Below, one piece after another: positions 16,260-26,928 of a stretch of DNA of 64,000 bases; the stretch's first letter is position 1; every line of letters starts with the position of its first letter. Under the pieces are notes generated by a model that was not told the origin of the DNA, did no database searches, and saw only the letters and a list, made by a program, of their open reading frames with translations. This stretch comes from Spirochaetaceae bacterium. Its GTDB lineage: Bacteria > Spirochaetota > Spirochaetia > SZUA-6 > Bin103. Location: NCBI GenBank assembly GCA_028820215.1, contig JAPPKD010000079.1, positions 1 to 64,000 on the forward strand, written 5' to 3'. The position numbers and the translations under genes are program-made.

Positions 16260-18749
16260 CTACCGTGGGGCGATGCGCAGGCGGCTTCGCGGTGCCACCG
16301 TCAGCGCGGCGTCGGCGTGTCCGATCCCGTCGACCGTTACCGTGCCGTCACGGTCGCTCAGGTTGTCGAGCAGGTACTCGCCACTGTCATCGCGTTCCAG
16401 GTGGAGCGTGAGCGGCGCATCGGCGCGCAGCGCGACTCCTCCCCACTCGATGCGCGTCGCCTCCACCGCGTACAGGTACTCGATCGTCCCGCCATCCCCT
16501 GCGCAGAGAACGACCACCGCTCCGTCGGTAGCGATGTCGCCGTACCGGGTAAAGGCCGGCTTCCACGCGTAGGAGACCGCGACGTACACCGAGCCGCCGC
16601 CGCGCTCGACGACAAGCCCGGCCGCCTCGCTCTCCAGTCCCCGTCGTTCCCGGCTCACCGCCAGCTCCCGGACGTCACCGATGGCCGGCTGACCGCGAAA
16701 CGGCTCGATCACCGTCAGGTAGCGCGTGCGCGCGTGCGGCGTGGGCGCCTGGCGCCGCGCGAACAGCACGTCCAGCCGTTCCTCCAGGGTCGTCCCCGGT
16801 GCCGTCGCGGCGATCACTTCGGTCCCCTGCTCCCCCAGCATCGTCATCCGCACGCCCTGGCCCTCGCTCTCGAAGGTCGCCGTCCAGGTCTCATCCGCGC
16901 TCCCGCGCCGGACGTCGCGAATGTGCTGATAGCCGTTGTCCTTCCCCAGCGGCCCCTCGTCCCCGGCCAGCTCCGCGCTCACCCGCAGCTCGCCGAAGTT
17001 GCGGTACACCCAGTCGACCCGCCGTTCGCGCTGCCGGTTCGGGCCCGCGCCGCCGACGCCGAACAGGTCGACGACGAACGCCCCGTCCACGAGGATGGCC
17101 GTCCGACGCATCCGCACCCCGTGCTGGTAGTCGTGGGCCGACGCGTCCGCCACCTGCACCCGCGGACCGGCCGCGAAGCGCTGCAGCTCGCCGCCGATCC
17201 GGTGCTGGGACACCTGGTCCACCACCACGGTGTTGTGGCTGACTGTCTGCCGGAACCAGTTGTGCGACTCGGGCAGGCTGTAGTTGCAGATGCCCAGGTC
17301 CGGGGCCTGCACCCGCCCGTTGGCGTAGAGCACGACGTTCAGCTTGTCCAGGTGCCCGTGCCCGCCGCCGTGCGGCCCGTACTGCAGCAGGAGCTGAACT
17401 TCCTCCGTGTCCCGGCCCGGTGCGCGGGCGCGCAGAATGGCGTACCCGCTGGCGGGAAAGTTGACGCTCTCCCGCACCGGCTGACGCGTCTCGGGCTGCC
17501 ACACGGGCGCGAGCCAGAGCGGCGCGACGTACCCGCGGCGCAGCCCGCGCGCGCGTTCGTCCCCTTCGGACACGCGCCCGGCGACCAGCAGCGGCCGCAC
17601 GTCCTCGTCCCGCGTGCGCGCGTAGTACATCTCCGCCAGCGTGCCGAACACCTCCTTCAGGGATCTGCCGAAGTGGTCGTCGCCGACCGCCGGATAGGTG
17701 CCGTCGGGAAAGCCGATCTGCACCGGCGCCGCGAACAGCCCGCGCACCCGCGGGTGGCGGTACAGGTCGATCCCGGAGTGCCACGCCGCCTCCGTCAGGC
17801 ACAGAATGTCGCCGATCGTGCCGATGGCGTAGCCGATCGATCCCTCCCAGAACAGTCCGTCCGAGCGCACGGACCGCTCCAGGAGGGCGTTGAACCCCAG
17901 CGGCCCGTTGAGCGCGAAGTCCACGATCTCCTCGTCGCGCAGCGCGAACCCGAGCGCGCCGATGGCGGCCGTGCACAGCGCCTGCCAGTTCGACGGCAGC
18001 GGTTCGTGGATGTCGGCATCGACGGAGGCGATCAGCCGCGCCGTCGGCAGCAGCAGGTCCTCCTCCACGTGGCGGCGCCGCTCCCCGCCGAGCGCCCCGG
18101 AATCGAGGATCAGGTCGTAGGCCGACGTCACGTGCAGGGCGAAGAAGCCGTCCTCCAGCGTCTGCGAGCCGACCTTCGAGAACTGCTCGACCGGGTAGGC
18201 GTCGTACCGGTCGGCGTACTCGCAGAGGATCGCCGCGGCGGCCTCCGCGTACCGCATCTCGCCGCCGACCGCGTACCGGAGCGCCAGGTCTTCGGCCGCG
18301 CCGGCGATCTTCGCGTGCTGATAGGCGCGCCAGGTCTGGTCGTACACGCCGCCGGTGTGCACCTCTCCGCACTTCGGGCAGGTGTGCCGGTGCGGCTCGT
18401 GGGGATCGTAGATCAGCCCGGTGCTGTCGGCCGGGCAGATATAGAGGCCCAGCCACTTGCCCTCCGCGTTCTTGTCCGGGATGGGAAGGGGCCTGCGCAG
18501 CCACCCGTCGGTATCCCGCACGATCGCCTGGTAGCGACGGTGCTGGAAGGTCCCTTCCTGCCGGGCCAGCTCGCGGATCGCCTCGATCTCGCCCGCGTCG
18601 TAGAACAGCAGCGGTCGCGGCCGTGGTTCCAGCCGGATCCCTTCGGTGTACACGCCAACCTCCGTCAGCTCGCGAACGCCCATGGTACAGCCCGTGGGCC
18701 CGTCGTGCAGGACCACCTCGTCGTGCGCGAGGAAAGCGGTACGGAACAC
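16260..18749 (-). CDS. heparinase II/III-like polysaccharide lyase
   Basis: A protein of 829 residues (GTG 18749; an ATG at 18683 would remove 22 residues; neither has a clear ribosome site). The N-terminal half is the helical toroid of heparinase II/III-type lyases, with a CPKCGEVHTGG zinc-like pair of cysteines near residue 123. The beta-sandwich half carries the signature HGGGHGHLDKLNVVLYANGR near residue 460 and SHNTVVVDQ after it. Such enzymes cut uronic-acid-containing polymers (glycosaminoglycans, alginate and related) by beta-elimination. No signal peptide is seen, so it may act on imported oligomers. First gene of a leftward operon with the ABC permeases. Confidence 0.82.
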   Translation of the reverse strand: MFRTAFLAHDEVVLHDGPTGCTMGVRELTEVGVYTEGIRLEPRPRPLLFYDAGEIEAIRELARQEGTFQHRRYQAIVRDTDGWLRRPLPIPDKNAEGKWLGLYICPADSTGLIYDPHEPHRHTCPKCGEVHTGGVYDQTWRAYQHAKIAGAAEDLALRYAVGGEMRYAEAAAAILCEYADRYDAYPVEQFSKVGSQTLEDGFFALHVTSAYDLILDSGALGGERRRHVEEDLLLPTARLIASVDADIHEPLPSNWQALCTAAIGALGFALRDEEIVDFALNGPLGFNALLERSVRSDGLFWEGSIGYAIGTIGDILCLTEAAWHSGIDLYRHPRVRGLFAAPVQIGFPDGTYPAVGDDHFGRSLKEVFGTLAEMYYARTRDEDVRPLLVAGRVSEGDERARGLRRGYVAPLWLAPVWQPETRQPVRESVNFPASGYAILRARAPGRDTEEVQLLLQYGPHGGGHGHLDKLNVVLYANGRVQAPDLGICNYSLPESHNWFRQTVSHNTVVVDQVSQHRIGGELQRFAAGPRVQVADASAHDYQHGVRMRRTAILVDGAFVVDLFGVGGAGPNRQRERRVDWVYRNFGELRVSAELAGDEGPLGKDNGYQHIRDVRRGSADETWTATFESEGQGVRMTMLGEQGTEVIAATAPGTTLEERLDVLFARRQAPTPHARTRYLTVIEPFRGQPAIGDVRELAVSRERRGLESEAAGLVVERGGGSVYVAVSYAWKPAFTRYGDIATDGAVVVLCAGDGGTIEYLYAVEATRIEWGGVALRADAPLTLHLERDDSGEYLLDNLSDRDGTVTVDGIGHADAALTVAPRSRLRIAPR

Positions 18750-18918
18750 ACGTCCGTCTCTGTGTCACCAGGAACGAGTCGGTTCAGCTCCGTTCGCCGG
18801 CATGGATGCTTACACGGTGTCCGCCGGCCGGTAGAGTAGAGGCAGGGAGCGACGATCACCGTCGGAAACCAGGAACGAACAGAACCGCGCGCAGAGTTGA
18901 GAGATACGGAGAATACCC

Positions 18919-19554
18919 GTGGCTGATGCGGATCGGGAGAGGGGACGAGGACCGGCAACCCCGCAGGAGATCTGGAACATCCTGCGCGAGGTGTCGGACA
19001 GCCAGAGAGAGACCGACCGGCGCATGCAGGAGACGGATCGGCGGATGCAGGAGACCGATCAACTGCTGAAGCGACAAGGTCAGGAGACCGACCGGCGCCT
19101 GCGCAAGCTGGATGAGCTGTTCAACGGTCAGTGGGGAAAGCTGATGGAAGCCCTGGTCGAGGGCGATCTCATCGCACTGCTCAGACAGCGCGGCATCGAA
19201 GTCGGGCGTACGATGACCAACCTGAAGAAGCGCGGCGGCGCGCGGGAGTGGGAACTGGACATCGTGGCGTCGAATGGTGCGGAGGTCGTGGCGGTGGAGG
19301 TAAAGACCACCCTCAAGGTGCGCGACGTCGATCACCTGTTGGGGCTGTTGTGCGACTTCCAGGATCTGGCCCCGGAGTTTTCCGGCAAGCGGGTGTATGG
19401 GGCCGTCGCCTGTCTGAAGGCCGATCAATCCTCGGACGTTCATGCGGAACGGCAGGGCCTGTACGTGATTCGCGCGACCGGCAGCAGCGCCAGCATCACC
19501 AATCGCGAGGACTTCCGGCCGCGCGTGTTCGGGCCGAGTGCGGGATCCCGTTAG
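18919..19554 (+). CDS. coiled-coil PD-(D/E)XK nuclease-like protein (DUF3782-type)
   Basis: A protein of 211 residues from GTG 18919 with GGAG ahead. Residues about 30-65 repeat an ETDRRMQ heptad three times or more, a coiled coil. The C-terminal domain has a restriction-endonuclease-like core: REWELDIVASNGAEVVAVEVK, giving D, then ExK, the usual metal-binding set. Similar stand-alone proteins are common in bacteria and have no agreed role; many are found near mobile or defence genes. Divergent from the lyase gene and unrelated in function to the sugar genes around it. Confidence 0.7.
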   Translation: MADADRERGRGPATPQEIWNILREVSDSQRETDRRMQETDRRMQETDQLLKRQGQETDRRLRKLDELFNGQWGKLMEALVEGDLIALLRQRGIEVGRTMTNLKKRGGAREWELDIVASNGAEVVAVEVKTTLKVRDVDHLLGLLCDFQDLAPEFSGKRVYGAVACLKADQSSDVHAERQGLYVIRATGSSASITNREDFRPRVFGPSAGSR

Positions 19555-19635
19555 CGTGCGCACGCCGCCGGCAGGTGCGTCGGCTTGGTTCTGCGGAGAC
19601 GGGGCACCGGTTCCTGAGCTACGCTGGGGCGCGCC

Positions 19636-20646
19636 ATGATGAGGATCTCGAGCGGCGGCGGGGACCTCTCGGACAGTTCCCTGCGGCGCGCCATTCAGCT
19701 CGGTGTCGACTGCATCGACCTGGGCTGTCCGCCCCTCGACCAGCTCGTCGCCGTCAAGAAGCGCATCCGCTCGTTCGGCCTGGACGTCAATCGCATCTCC
19801 CTGCCGGACATGAGCGCCGCCTTCATGCGCGGCGAGGAGGGATCCGGGAAGGAGCTGGACGCCGTCGAGCGCACCCTGCGCGCCTTCGGCGACGCCGGCT
19901 ACCGGCTCACCTTCCAGCGCTTCGAGGGCAGCAGCTTCAACCACCTGGTCACCTTCTACGAGTCCGTGCACCGCGGCGGCTACCTCGGGTCGGGCAAGAG
20001 CGTGTGGCTGACCGGCCCGCGCCCGCCCGAGCGTTCGGAAGCGGAAATGCGCCAGGCGCGCATCGCCTACTGGCCGCACTTCGGCCGCGACGAGCCGCCC
20101 GGCCGCGCCGAGCTCGACGCCTGGTGGGGGCAGTTCTGCCGCGTCTTCGAGCGGCTGGTGCCCATCGCGGAGGAGTACGAGATGCGCATCGGCGTGCACC
20201 CGGCCGATCTGCCCATGCCGGACGCTCCGTTTGGAACGCTGGGGTTTCACCGGGTGATCGACGCGTTCCCCAGCCGCAACGTCGGCTATCTGTACTGCTG
20301 CGGGACGCGCGCGGAGGCCGGCGGACTGCCGCTCGTGCTGGAGGAGATCCATAACTACGGGCGGCAGGGCCGCCTCTTCATGATCCATTTCCGCAACATC
20401 CGCAGCAGCCTGATGACCGCGAGCGCCTACGAGGAGGTGCTGCTGGATGACGGGGACATGAACATGTTCAAGATCCTGCTGGAGTTGCACCGGGCGGGCT
20501 TCGACGGCTGCCTGAGTCCCGACCACATCTTCCGGCTGGAAGGCGATCCGGATGCCTCGACCGACCAGAACCGTGCGTACCAGGGGCTGGCCTTCTCGAT
20601 CGGGTACCTGAAGGGGCTGCTCGCCGCGCTCGCGGTGGTGGGGTAG
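19636..20646 (+). CDS. mannonate dehydratase-like (UxuA) TIM-barrel enzyme, copy 1
   Basis: A protein of 336 residues. The metal-binding set of mannonate dehydratases is in order: His188 (GVHPADLP), Cys222 (LYCCGTRA), His251 (IHFRNIR) and Asp296-His297 (SPDHIF). UxuA removes water from D-mannonate to give 2-keto-3-deoxygluconate; the family is Mn/Fe dependent. HPADLP differs from the usual HPDDPP, so the substrate may be a related sugar acid or an isomerase-type reaction. It starts a rightward cassette followed by a PLP enzyme and a second copy of itself. Confidence 0.8.
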   Translation: MMRISSGGGDLSDSSLRRAIQLGVDCIDLGCPPLDQLVAVKKRIRSFGLDVNRISLPDMSAAFMRGEEGSGKELDAVERTLRAFGDAGYRLTFQRFEGSSFNHLVTFYESVHRGGYLGSGKSVWLTGPRPPERSEAEMRQARIAYWPHFGRDEPPGRAELDAWWGQFCRVFERLVPIAEEYEMRIGVHPADLPMPDAPFGTLGFHRVIDAFPSRNVGYLYCCGTRAEAGGLPLVLEEIHNYGRQGRLFMIHFRNIRSSLMTASAYEEVLLDDGDMNMFKILLELHRAGFDGCLSPDHIFRLEGDPDASTDQNRAYQGLAFSIGYLKGLLAALAVVG

Positions 20647-20663
20647 GAGAGGGAGGAAGTGTC

Positions 20664-21821
20664 ATGACTGCCGAGGAGATCTACGGGAAGCTGGGAGTGC
20701 CCGCGGCCGTCAATGCCGTCGGCACCGGCACGCTGGTCGGCGGGTCGGGCCCCCCCGACTTCGTGCGGGACGCGATGGAGGCCGCGAGCGGGCGGTTCGT
20801 CAAGATGGACGATCTGCTGCGCGCCTGCGGTGACGCCATCGCCGCCCAGGTGGGCACCGAGGCCGCCTACATCTCCTGCGGCGGCGCCGCCGGCGTGACC
20901 CTGAGCGCCGCCGCCTGCATCGCCGGCACCGACCCCGCGGCCATCGGCCGCCTGCCGGACGCCGAGGGACTGCGCAACGAGATCGTGGTGCAGAAGCGGC
21001 ATTCCGACAGCTACGACCGCTGCTTGCGCGCCGCCGGGGCGCGGCTGGTCGAGGTGGGGCGTGAGGACGGCTGCGACGCCGCCGAGCTGGAGGCCGGCAT
21101 CACCGGCGACACCGTGGCGATCTGGTACCCGTGGCCGCCGCTGGGCGACCAGACCGGCCTCTATCCGGAGATGCCCGGCCCGGACGAGATCGTCCCACTG
21201 GAGGAGGCGCACGCAATCGGCAGGCGGCGCGGCGTGCCCGTGATCGCCGACGCCGCCTCGGACATCTACCCGCTGGATTTCATGCGCCGGTGCGCGGCCG
21301 CCGGAGACCTGGTCGTGTTCGGCGGCAAGTACTTCGGCGGCCCCAACGCCAGCGGTTTCGTGTGCGGCGACCGCGGCCTGATCGAGGCGGTCGCCGCGCA
21401 GGGCTTCACCATGCCGGCCGGCGCCATGGGCATCGGCCGCTCCATGAAGCTGGACCGCCAGCAGGTGATCGCCCTGACCGTCGCCGTCGAGCGCTGGTTC
21501 GCCACCGACCACGCCGCGCGCTTCGCCGCCATCGACCGCAAGCTCGCCGTGGTGGAGCAGGCGCTGCAAGGTCTCCCGCACGTCCGGCTGAAGCCGCACA
21601 TGGTGACTCACGGCTTCTACGGCTCGTTCCTGGTCGTCGAGCTGGACACCGCGGCGCTCGGCAGGACGGCGCGCCAGATCGCCGAGGAGCTGTACGTGGG
21701 CGAGCCGTCGGTGCTTGTGCAGTCGCCCACCGAGTCCACGCTGTGGGTGTTCTTCTACACGGTCGAGGACGGCGAGGAGCGGATCATCGCCGACCGGATG
21801 CGTGCGGTGCTGCGCCGATGA
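20664..21821 (+). CDS. PLP-dependent SelA/DgaE-like enzyme (possible amino-sugar-acid ammonia-lyase)
   Basis: A protein of 385 residues. It belongs to the SelA/D-glucosaminate-6-phosphate ammonia-lyase superfamily: AVNAVGTGTLVGGS at the start, YISCGGAAGVTLSAAAC near residue 70, IADAASD with Asp196 for the PLP ring nitrogen, and FGGKYFGGPNASGF with Lys222 as the likely Schiff-base lysine. DgaE enzymes remove ammonia from an amino-sugar acid to give a 2-keto-3-deoxy acid, which fits between two dehydratase-like genes whose product would be the same class. True SelA is unlikely because no selenocysteine genes are nearby. Its TGA overlaps the next ATG. Confidence 0.75.
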   Translation: MTAEEIYGKLGVPAAVNAVGTGTLVGGSGPPDFVRDAMEAASGRFVKMDDLLRACGDAIAAQVGTEAAYISCGGAAGVTLSAAACIAGTDPAAIGRLPDAEGLRNEIVVQKRHSDSYDRCLRAAGARLVEVGREDGCDAAELEAGITGDTVAIWYPWPPLGDQTGLYPEMPGPDEIVPLEEAHAIGRRRGVPVIADAASDIYPLDFMRRCAAAGDLVVFGGKYFGGPNASGFVCGDRGLIEAVAAQGFTMPAGAMGIGRSMKLDRQQVIALTVAVERWFATDHAARFAAIDRKLAVVEQALQGLPHVRLKPHMVTHGFYGSFLVVELDTAALGRTARQIAEELYVGEPSVLVQSPTESTLWVFFYTVEDGEERIIADRMRAVLRR

Positions 21822-22825
21822 TCCGACTCTCCATGGGGTCGGTCGACCTCTCCGACAGCTTCCTTCGCCGCATCGTCCAGCTCGGCGTCGACTGCGTCGA
21901 CCTGGGCTGTCCGCCCCTCGACGGGCTGTCCGCCATGAAGAAGCGCATCCGTTCGTTCGGCCTGGATGTCAACAGCGTGTTCCTGCCGGACATGAGCGCC
22001 GCATTCATGGGCGCTGAGGACGGCTCCGGGAAGGAGCTGGATGCCGTCGAGCGCACCCTGCGCGCCTACGGCGACGCCGGCCTGCGGCTCGTGTTCCAGC
22101 GCTTCGAGGGCAACAACTTCAACCACTTGGTCACCTTCTACGAGTCCGTGCACCGGGGAGGCTACCGCGGAAGCGGCAAGAGCGTATGGCTGACCGGCCG
22201 TCGCCCGCCCGAGCGGCCGGTGGAGGAGATGCGCCGCGCGCGCATGGCCTACTGGCCCCATTTCGGGTACGACGAGCCTCCCGGCCGCGCCGAGCTCGAC
22301 GCTTGGTGGGGACAGTTCTGCCGCGCCTTCGAGCGGCTGGTGCCGATCGCCGAGGAGTACGAGATGCGCATCGGCGTACACCCGGCCGACCTGCCCCTGG
22401 CGGACGCGCCGCTGGGGACGCTGGGGTTCCACCGGGTCATCGACGCGTTCCCGAGCCGCAACGTCGGCTATCTCTACTGCTGCGGCACGCGAGCGGAGGC
22501 GGGCGGACTGCCGCTTGTCCTGGAGGAGATCCACAACTACGGCCGCAAGGGCCGCATCTTCATGGTGCACTTCCGCAACATCCGCGGCAGCCTGATGACC
22601 TCCAGCGCCTACGAGGAGGTGCTGCTGGATGACGGCGACATGAACATGTTCAAGATCCTGCTGGAGTTGCGCCGCGTGGGCTTCGACGGCTGCCTGAGTC
22701 CCGACCACATCTTCCCGCTGGAAGGCGATCCGGATGCCTCGGCCGACCAGACCCGCGCGTACCAGGGGCTGGCCTTCTCGATCGGCTACATGAAGGCCCT
22801 GCTCGCCGCGCTCGCCACGGTCTGA
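21818..22825 (+). CDS. mannonate dehydratase-like (UxuA) TIM-barrel enzyme, copy 2
   Basis: A protein of 335 residues starting at ATG 21818, overlapping the PLP-enzyme stop as ATGA. It is closely similar to copy 1 along its whole length and keeps the same metal ligands (GVHPADLP, YCCGTRA, VHFRNIR, PDHIF). The changes are mostly conservative, so both should be active, perhaps as two subunits of one enzyme or with slightly different substrates. Last gene of the three-gene cassette, ending 18 bases from a convergent propeller gene. Confidence 0.8.
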   Translation: MIRLSMGSVDLSDSFLRRIVQLGVDCVDLGCPPLDGLSAMKKRIRSFGLDVNSVFLPDMSAAFMGAEDGSGKELDAVERTLRAYGDAGLRLVFQRFEGNNFNHLVTFYESVHRGGYRGSGKSVWLTGRRPPERPVEEMRRARMAYWPHFGYDEPPGRAELDAWWGQFCRAFERLVPIAEEYEMRIGVHPADLPLADAPLGTLGFHRVIDAFPSRNVGYLYCCGTRAEAGGLPLVLEEIHNYGRKGRIFMVHFRNIRGSLMTSSAYEEVLLDDGDMNMFKILLELRRVGFDGCLSPDHIFPLEGDPDASADQTRAYQGLAFSIGYMKALLAALATV

Positions 22826-22843
22826 CGGACGGGCCCGGCCGCC

Positions 22844-23959
22844 TCAGGCGGGGCCGAGATTGCGCCACCAGCGGACTTCGTTGCTGCCGCGCTCGGCGGC
22901 GGCCACGATGTCCAGCCGGCCGTCCCGATCAAGGTCGACCAGGATCACCTGGTCGGCGGCGGTCCACCCCTCCTTCAGGACCTGCATGCTCCATGGCCCG
23001 CGCGGGTCGCCGCCGTGCTTGAAGAGGGCCACCCGGCCGGCATCCTCCCATCCCGTGGCCACCACCTCGATCCGGCCGTCGCCGTCGAGATCAGCCGCGA
23101 CGGCTTCGAACGCCTGCGGGAAGGGCTCGGCGATGACGTGCCTGCGCCACGGCACCTGCCGCGGATCGCCGGGGTTCTCGTACCAGACGACCTGGTGTGG
23201 CACGTCGCCGACCCCCTGCAGCGGCCGCATGCCGAGGGCCATCACGACGTCCAGATTGCCGTCGCCGGTCATGTCCACCGGGTGGCCATGCGTGGGCTGG
23301 GGTGAGGTGTCGATGACGTGCTTCGTCCATGGCTGTCGGGCGGGATCGCCAGGATTCTCGTACCAGCCGACCTGGTTGCCGGCGACGGCCGAGCCCAGCA
23401 GGTCCATGCGGCCGTCGCGGTCGAAGTCGACGGCCAGGATGGTGCGCGGCTCGCCGATCCCCTCTTCGATGGTGTGCTTGACCCAGCGGTCGCCCCGGTT
23501 CTGGAACCAGGCGACCTCGTTGCCGATGCGCCAGTTGGTCGCGGCGACGTCGAGCCGGCCGTCGCCGTCCAGGTCGGCGACCGCCAGGTCGTAGGCGCCG
23601 GGGAAGCCGCCGTCGGTGATGTAGTGGTGCGTCCACGAGCCGCGCTCGCGGGGGTCGCCGTCGAAGGAGAACCAGAGCAGGCTGCCGCCCTTGTTGTCCA
23701 CGCTGACGATCTCCGGCCGGCCGTCGCCGTCGATGTCGGCGATCTCGTGGCGCTCCAGCCACTCGCCCGCGCGCTCGTGGACGACGTGCCGGGTGAAGCG
23801 CCCGCTGCCGTCGTTCTCGAACCAGTAGAGGCCGACGTCGGTGTCCATCGCCACGACGTCCGGCAAGCCGTTGCCGGTGAGGTCCACGGTCGAGATCCCG
23901 AACGCGTAGGAGAACCCGTCCCCGATCAGTCCCTCTTCGAACCGGATGTGCTCCGCCAT
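22844..23959 (-). CDS. FG-GAP/VCBS-repeat beta-propeller protein
   Basis: A protein of 371 residues starting at ATG 23959 behind GAGGAGG. Repeats of the FG-GAP/VCBS type are spaced along it: VDLTGNGLPDVV, ADIDGDGRPEIVSV, ADLDGDGRLDVAATN, VDFDRDGRMDLLGS, MTGDGNLDVVMAL, ADLDGDGRIEVVATG and VDLDRDGRLDIVAAA, seven blades with calcium-binding DxDxDGxxD loops. Such proteins are usually exported, but no signal peptide is visible, as for its neighbours. A structural or binding role for carbohydrate is more likely than catalysis. Confidence 0.8.
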   Translation of the reverse strand: MAEHIRFEEGLIGDGFSYAFGISTVDLTGNGLPDVVAMDTDVGLYWFENDGSGRFTRHVVHERAGEWLERHEIADIDGDGRPEIVSVDNKGGSLLWFSFDGDPRERGSWTHHYITDGGFPGAYDLAVADLDGDGRLDVAATNWRIGNEVAWFQNRGDRWVKHTIEEGIGEPRTILAVDFDRDGRMDLLGSAVAGNQVGWYENPGDPARQPWTKHVIDTSPQPTHGHPVDMTGDGNLDVVMALGMRPLQGVGDVPHQVVWYENPGDPRQVPWRRHVIAEPFPQAFEAVAADLDGDGRIEVVATGWEDAGRVALFKHGGDPRGPWSMQVLKEGWTAADQVILVDLDRDGRLDIVAAAERGSNEVRWWRNLGPA

Positions 23960-24027
23960 GCCGCCTCCTCAGCCCGCGCGGCGGTGTTGCCCGGACCGCC
24001 CGCTGTCGCCAGACTGGGCCGCCCATC

Positions 24028-26246
<2,219 letters not shown>

Positions 26247-26297
26247 CGCCCCGAAGCGGCGCCCGTGGCGCCCCTTTGGCCCATCCCGGCCGAGATC

Positions 26298-26840
26298 CTA
26301 TGCGAGCTTGAAGCTGCGCCGGTGGATCGTCGACGGTCCGTGCAGCCGCAACCGCTCCCGGTGGGCGCGCGTGGCGTACCCGAAGTGCGAATCGAAGCCG
26401 TAGCGGCCGTCGATGCGGGCGTACCGGGCCATCCAGCGGTCGCGCGCGGTCTTGGCCAGGATCGATGCCGCCATGATCTCCGGGATGCGGGCGTCGCCGT
26501 CGATCTCCGCCCGGCAGGAGGCTCCCAGGGCCGGCGTGAAGCGCCCGTCGACCAGCACCAGGTCCGGCGCGAGGTTCAGCCCGCGGCAGGCGCGCAGCAT
26601 CGCCAGCAGCGTCGCGTGATGGATGTTGATGCGGTCGATCTCCTCCGGCCACGCCCAGCCGACGGCCCACGCACGCGCGCGTCCGCGGATCAGCGGCGCC
26701 AGCTCCTCGCGGACCCGCGGGTCCACGACCTTGGAGTCATCCAGGCGGTCGTCCGGAAACGGGTCCCCCAGGATCACCGCCGCGGCGGTGACCGGTCCCG
26801 CCAGCGGCCCCCGGCCTGCCTCGTCGATGCCGCAGACGAT
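26298..26840 (-). CDS. rnhB: ribonuclease HII
   Basis: RNase HII cuts RNA in RNA-DNA hybrids and removes single ribonucleotides from DNA. From ATC 26840 the translation gives CGIDEAGRGPLAGPV with the catalytic Asp-Glu pair, then LDDSK, LVDGRF and ILAKTARDRWM, ending in the typical HRRSFKLA. About 180 residues, normal length. The frame has no ATG, GTG or TTG between its upstream stop and DEAGRGP. The first ordinary start is GTG 26777, which would remove the active-site motif. An unusual start (ATC with GGGAGGGGGG ahead) or a base error must be assumed. Convergent with the glycosidase gene. Confidence 0.85.
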   Translation of the reverse strand: MVCGIDEAGRGPLAGPVTAAAVILGDPFPDDRLDDSKVVDPRVREELAPLIRGRARAWAVGWAWPEEIDRINIHHATLLAMLRACRGLNLAPDLVLVDGRFTPALGASCRAEIDGDARIPEIMAASILAKTARDRWMARYARIDGRYGFDSHFGYATRAHRERLRLHGPSTIHRRSFKLA

Positions 26841-26928
26841 CGTTCCCCCCTCCCGGTTTGACGCTGATTCGACCGCGATGGTAGCGTCGGGTGAGGCAAG
26901 CCCACAACGCGTGCGCTGTGCTCACATC

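Noticed and set aside
20664..21821. Selenocysteine synthase SelA
   Set aside because: The fold matches, but the context is a sugar cassette and no selenocysteine genes are nearby, so the DgaE-like reading is preferred.
26298..26777. Short RNase HII starting at GTG 26777
   Set aside because: It would omit the DEAGRGP active-site motif, so the gene must start further upstream.
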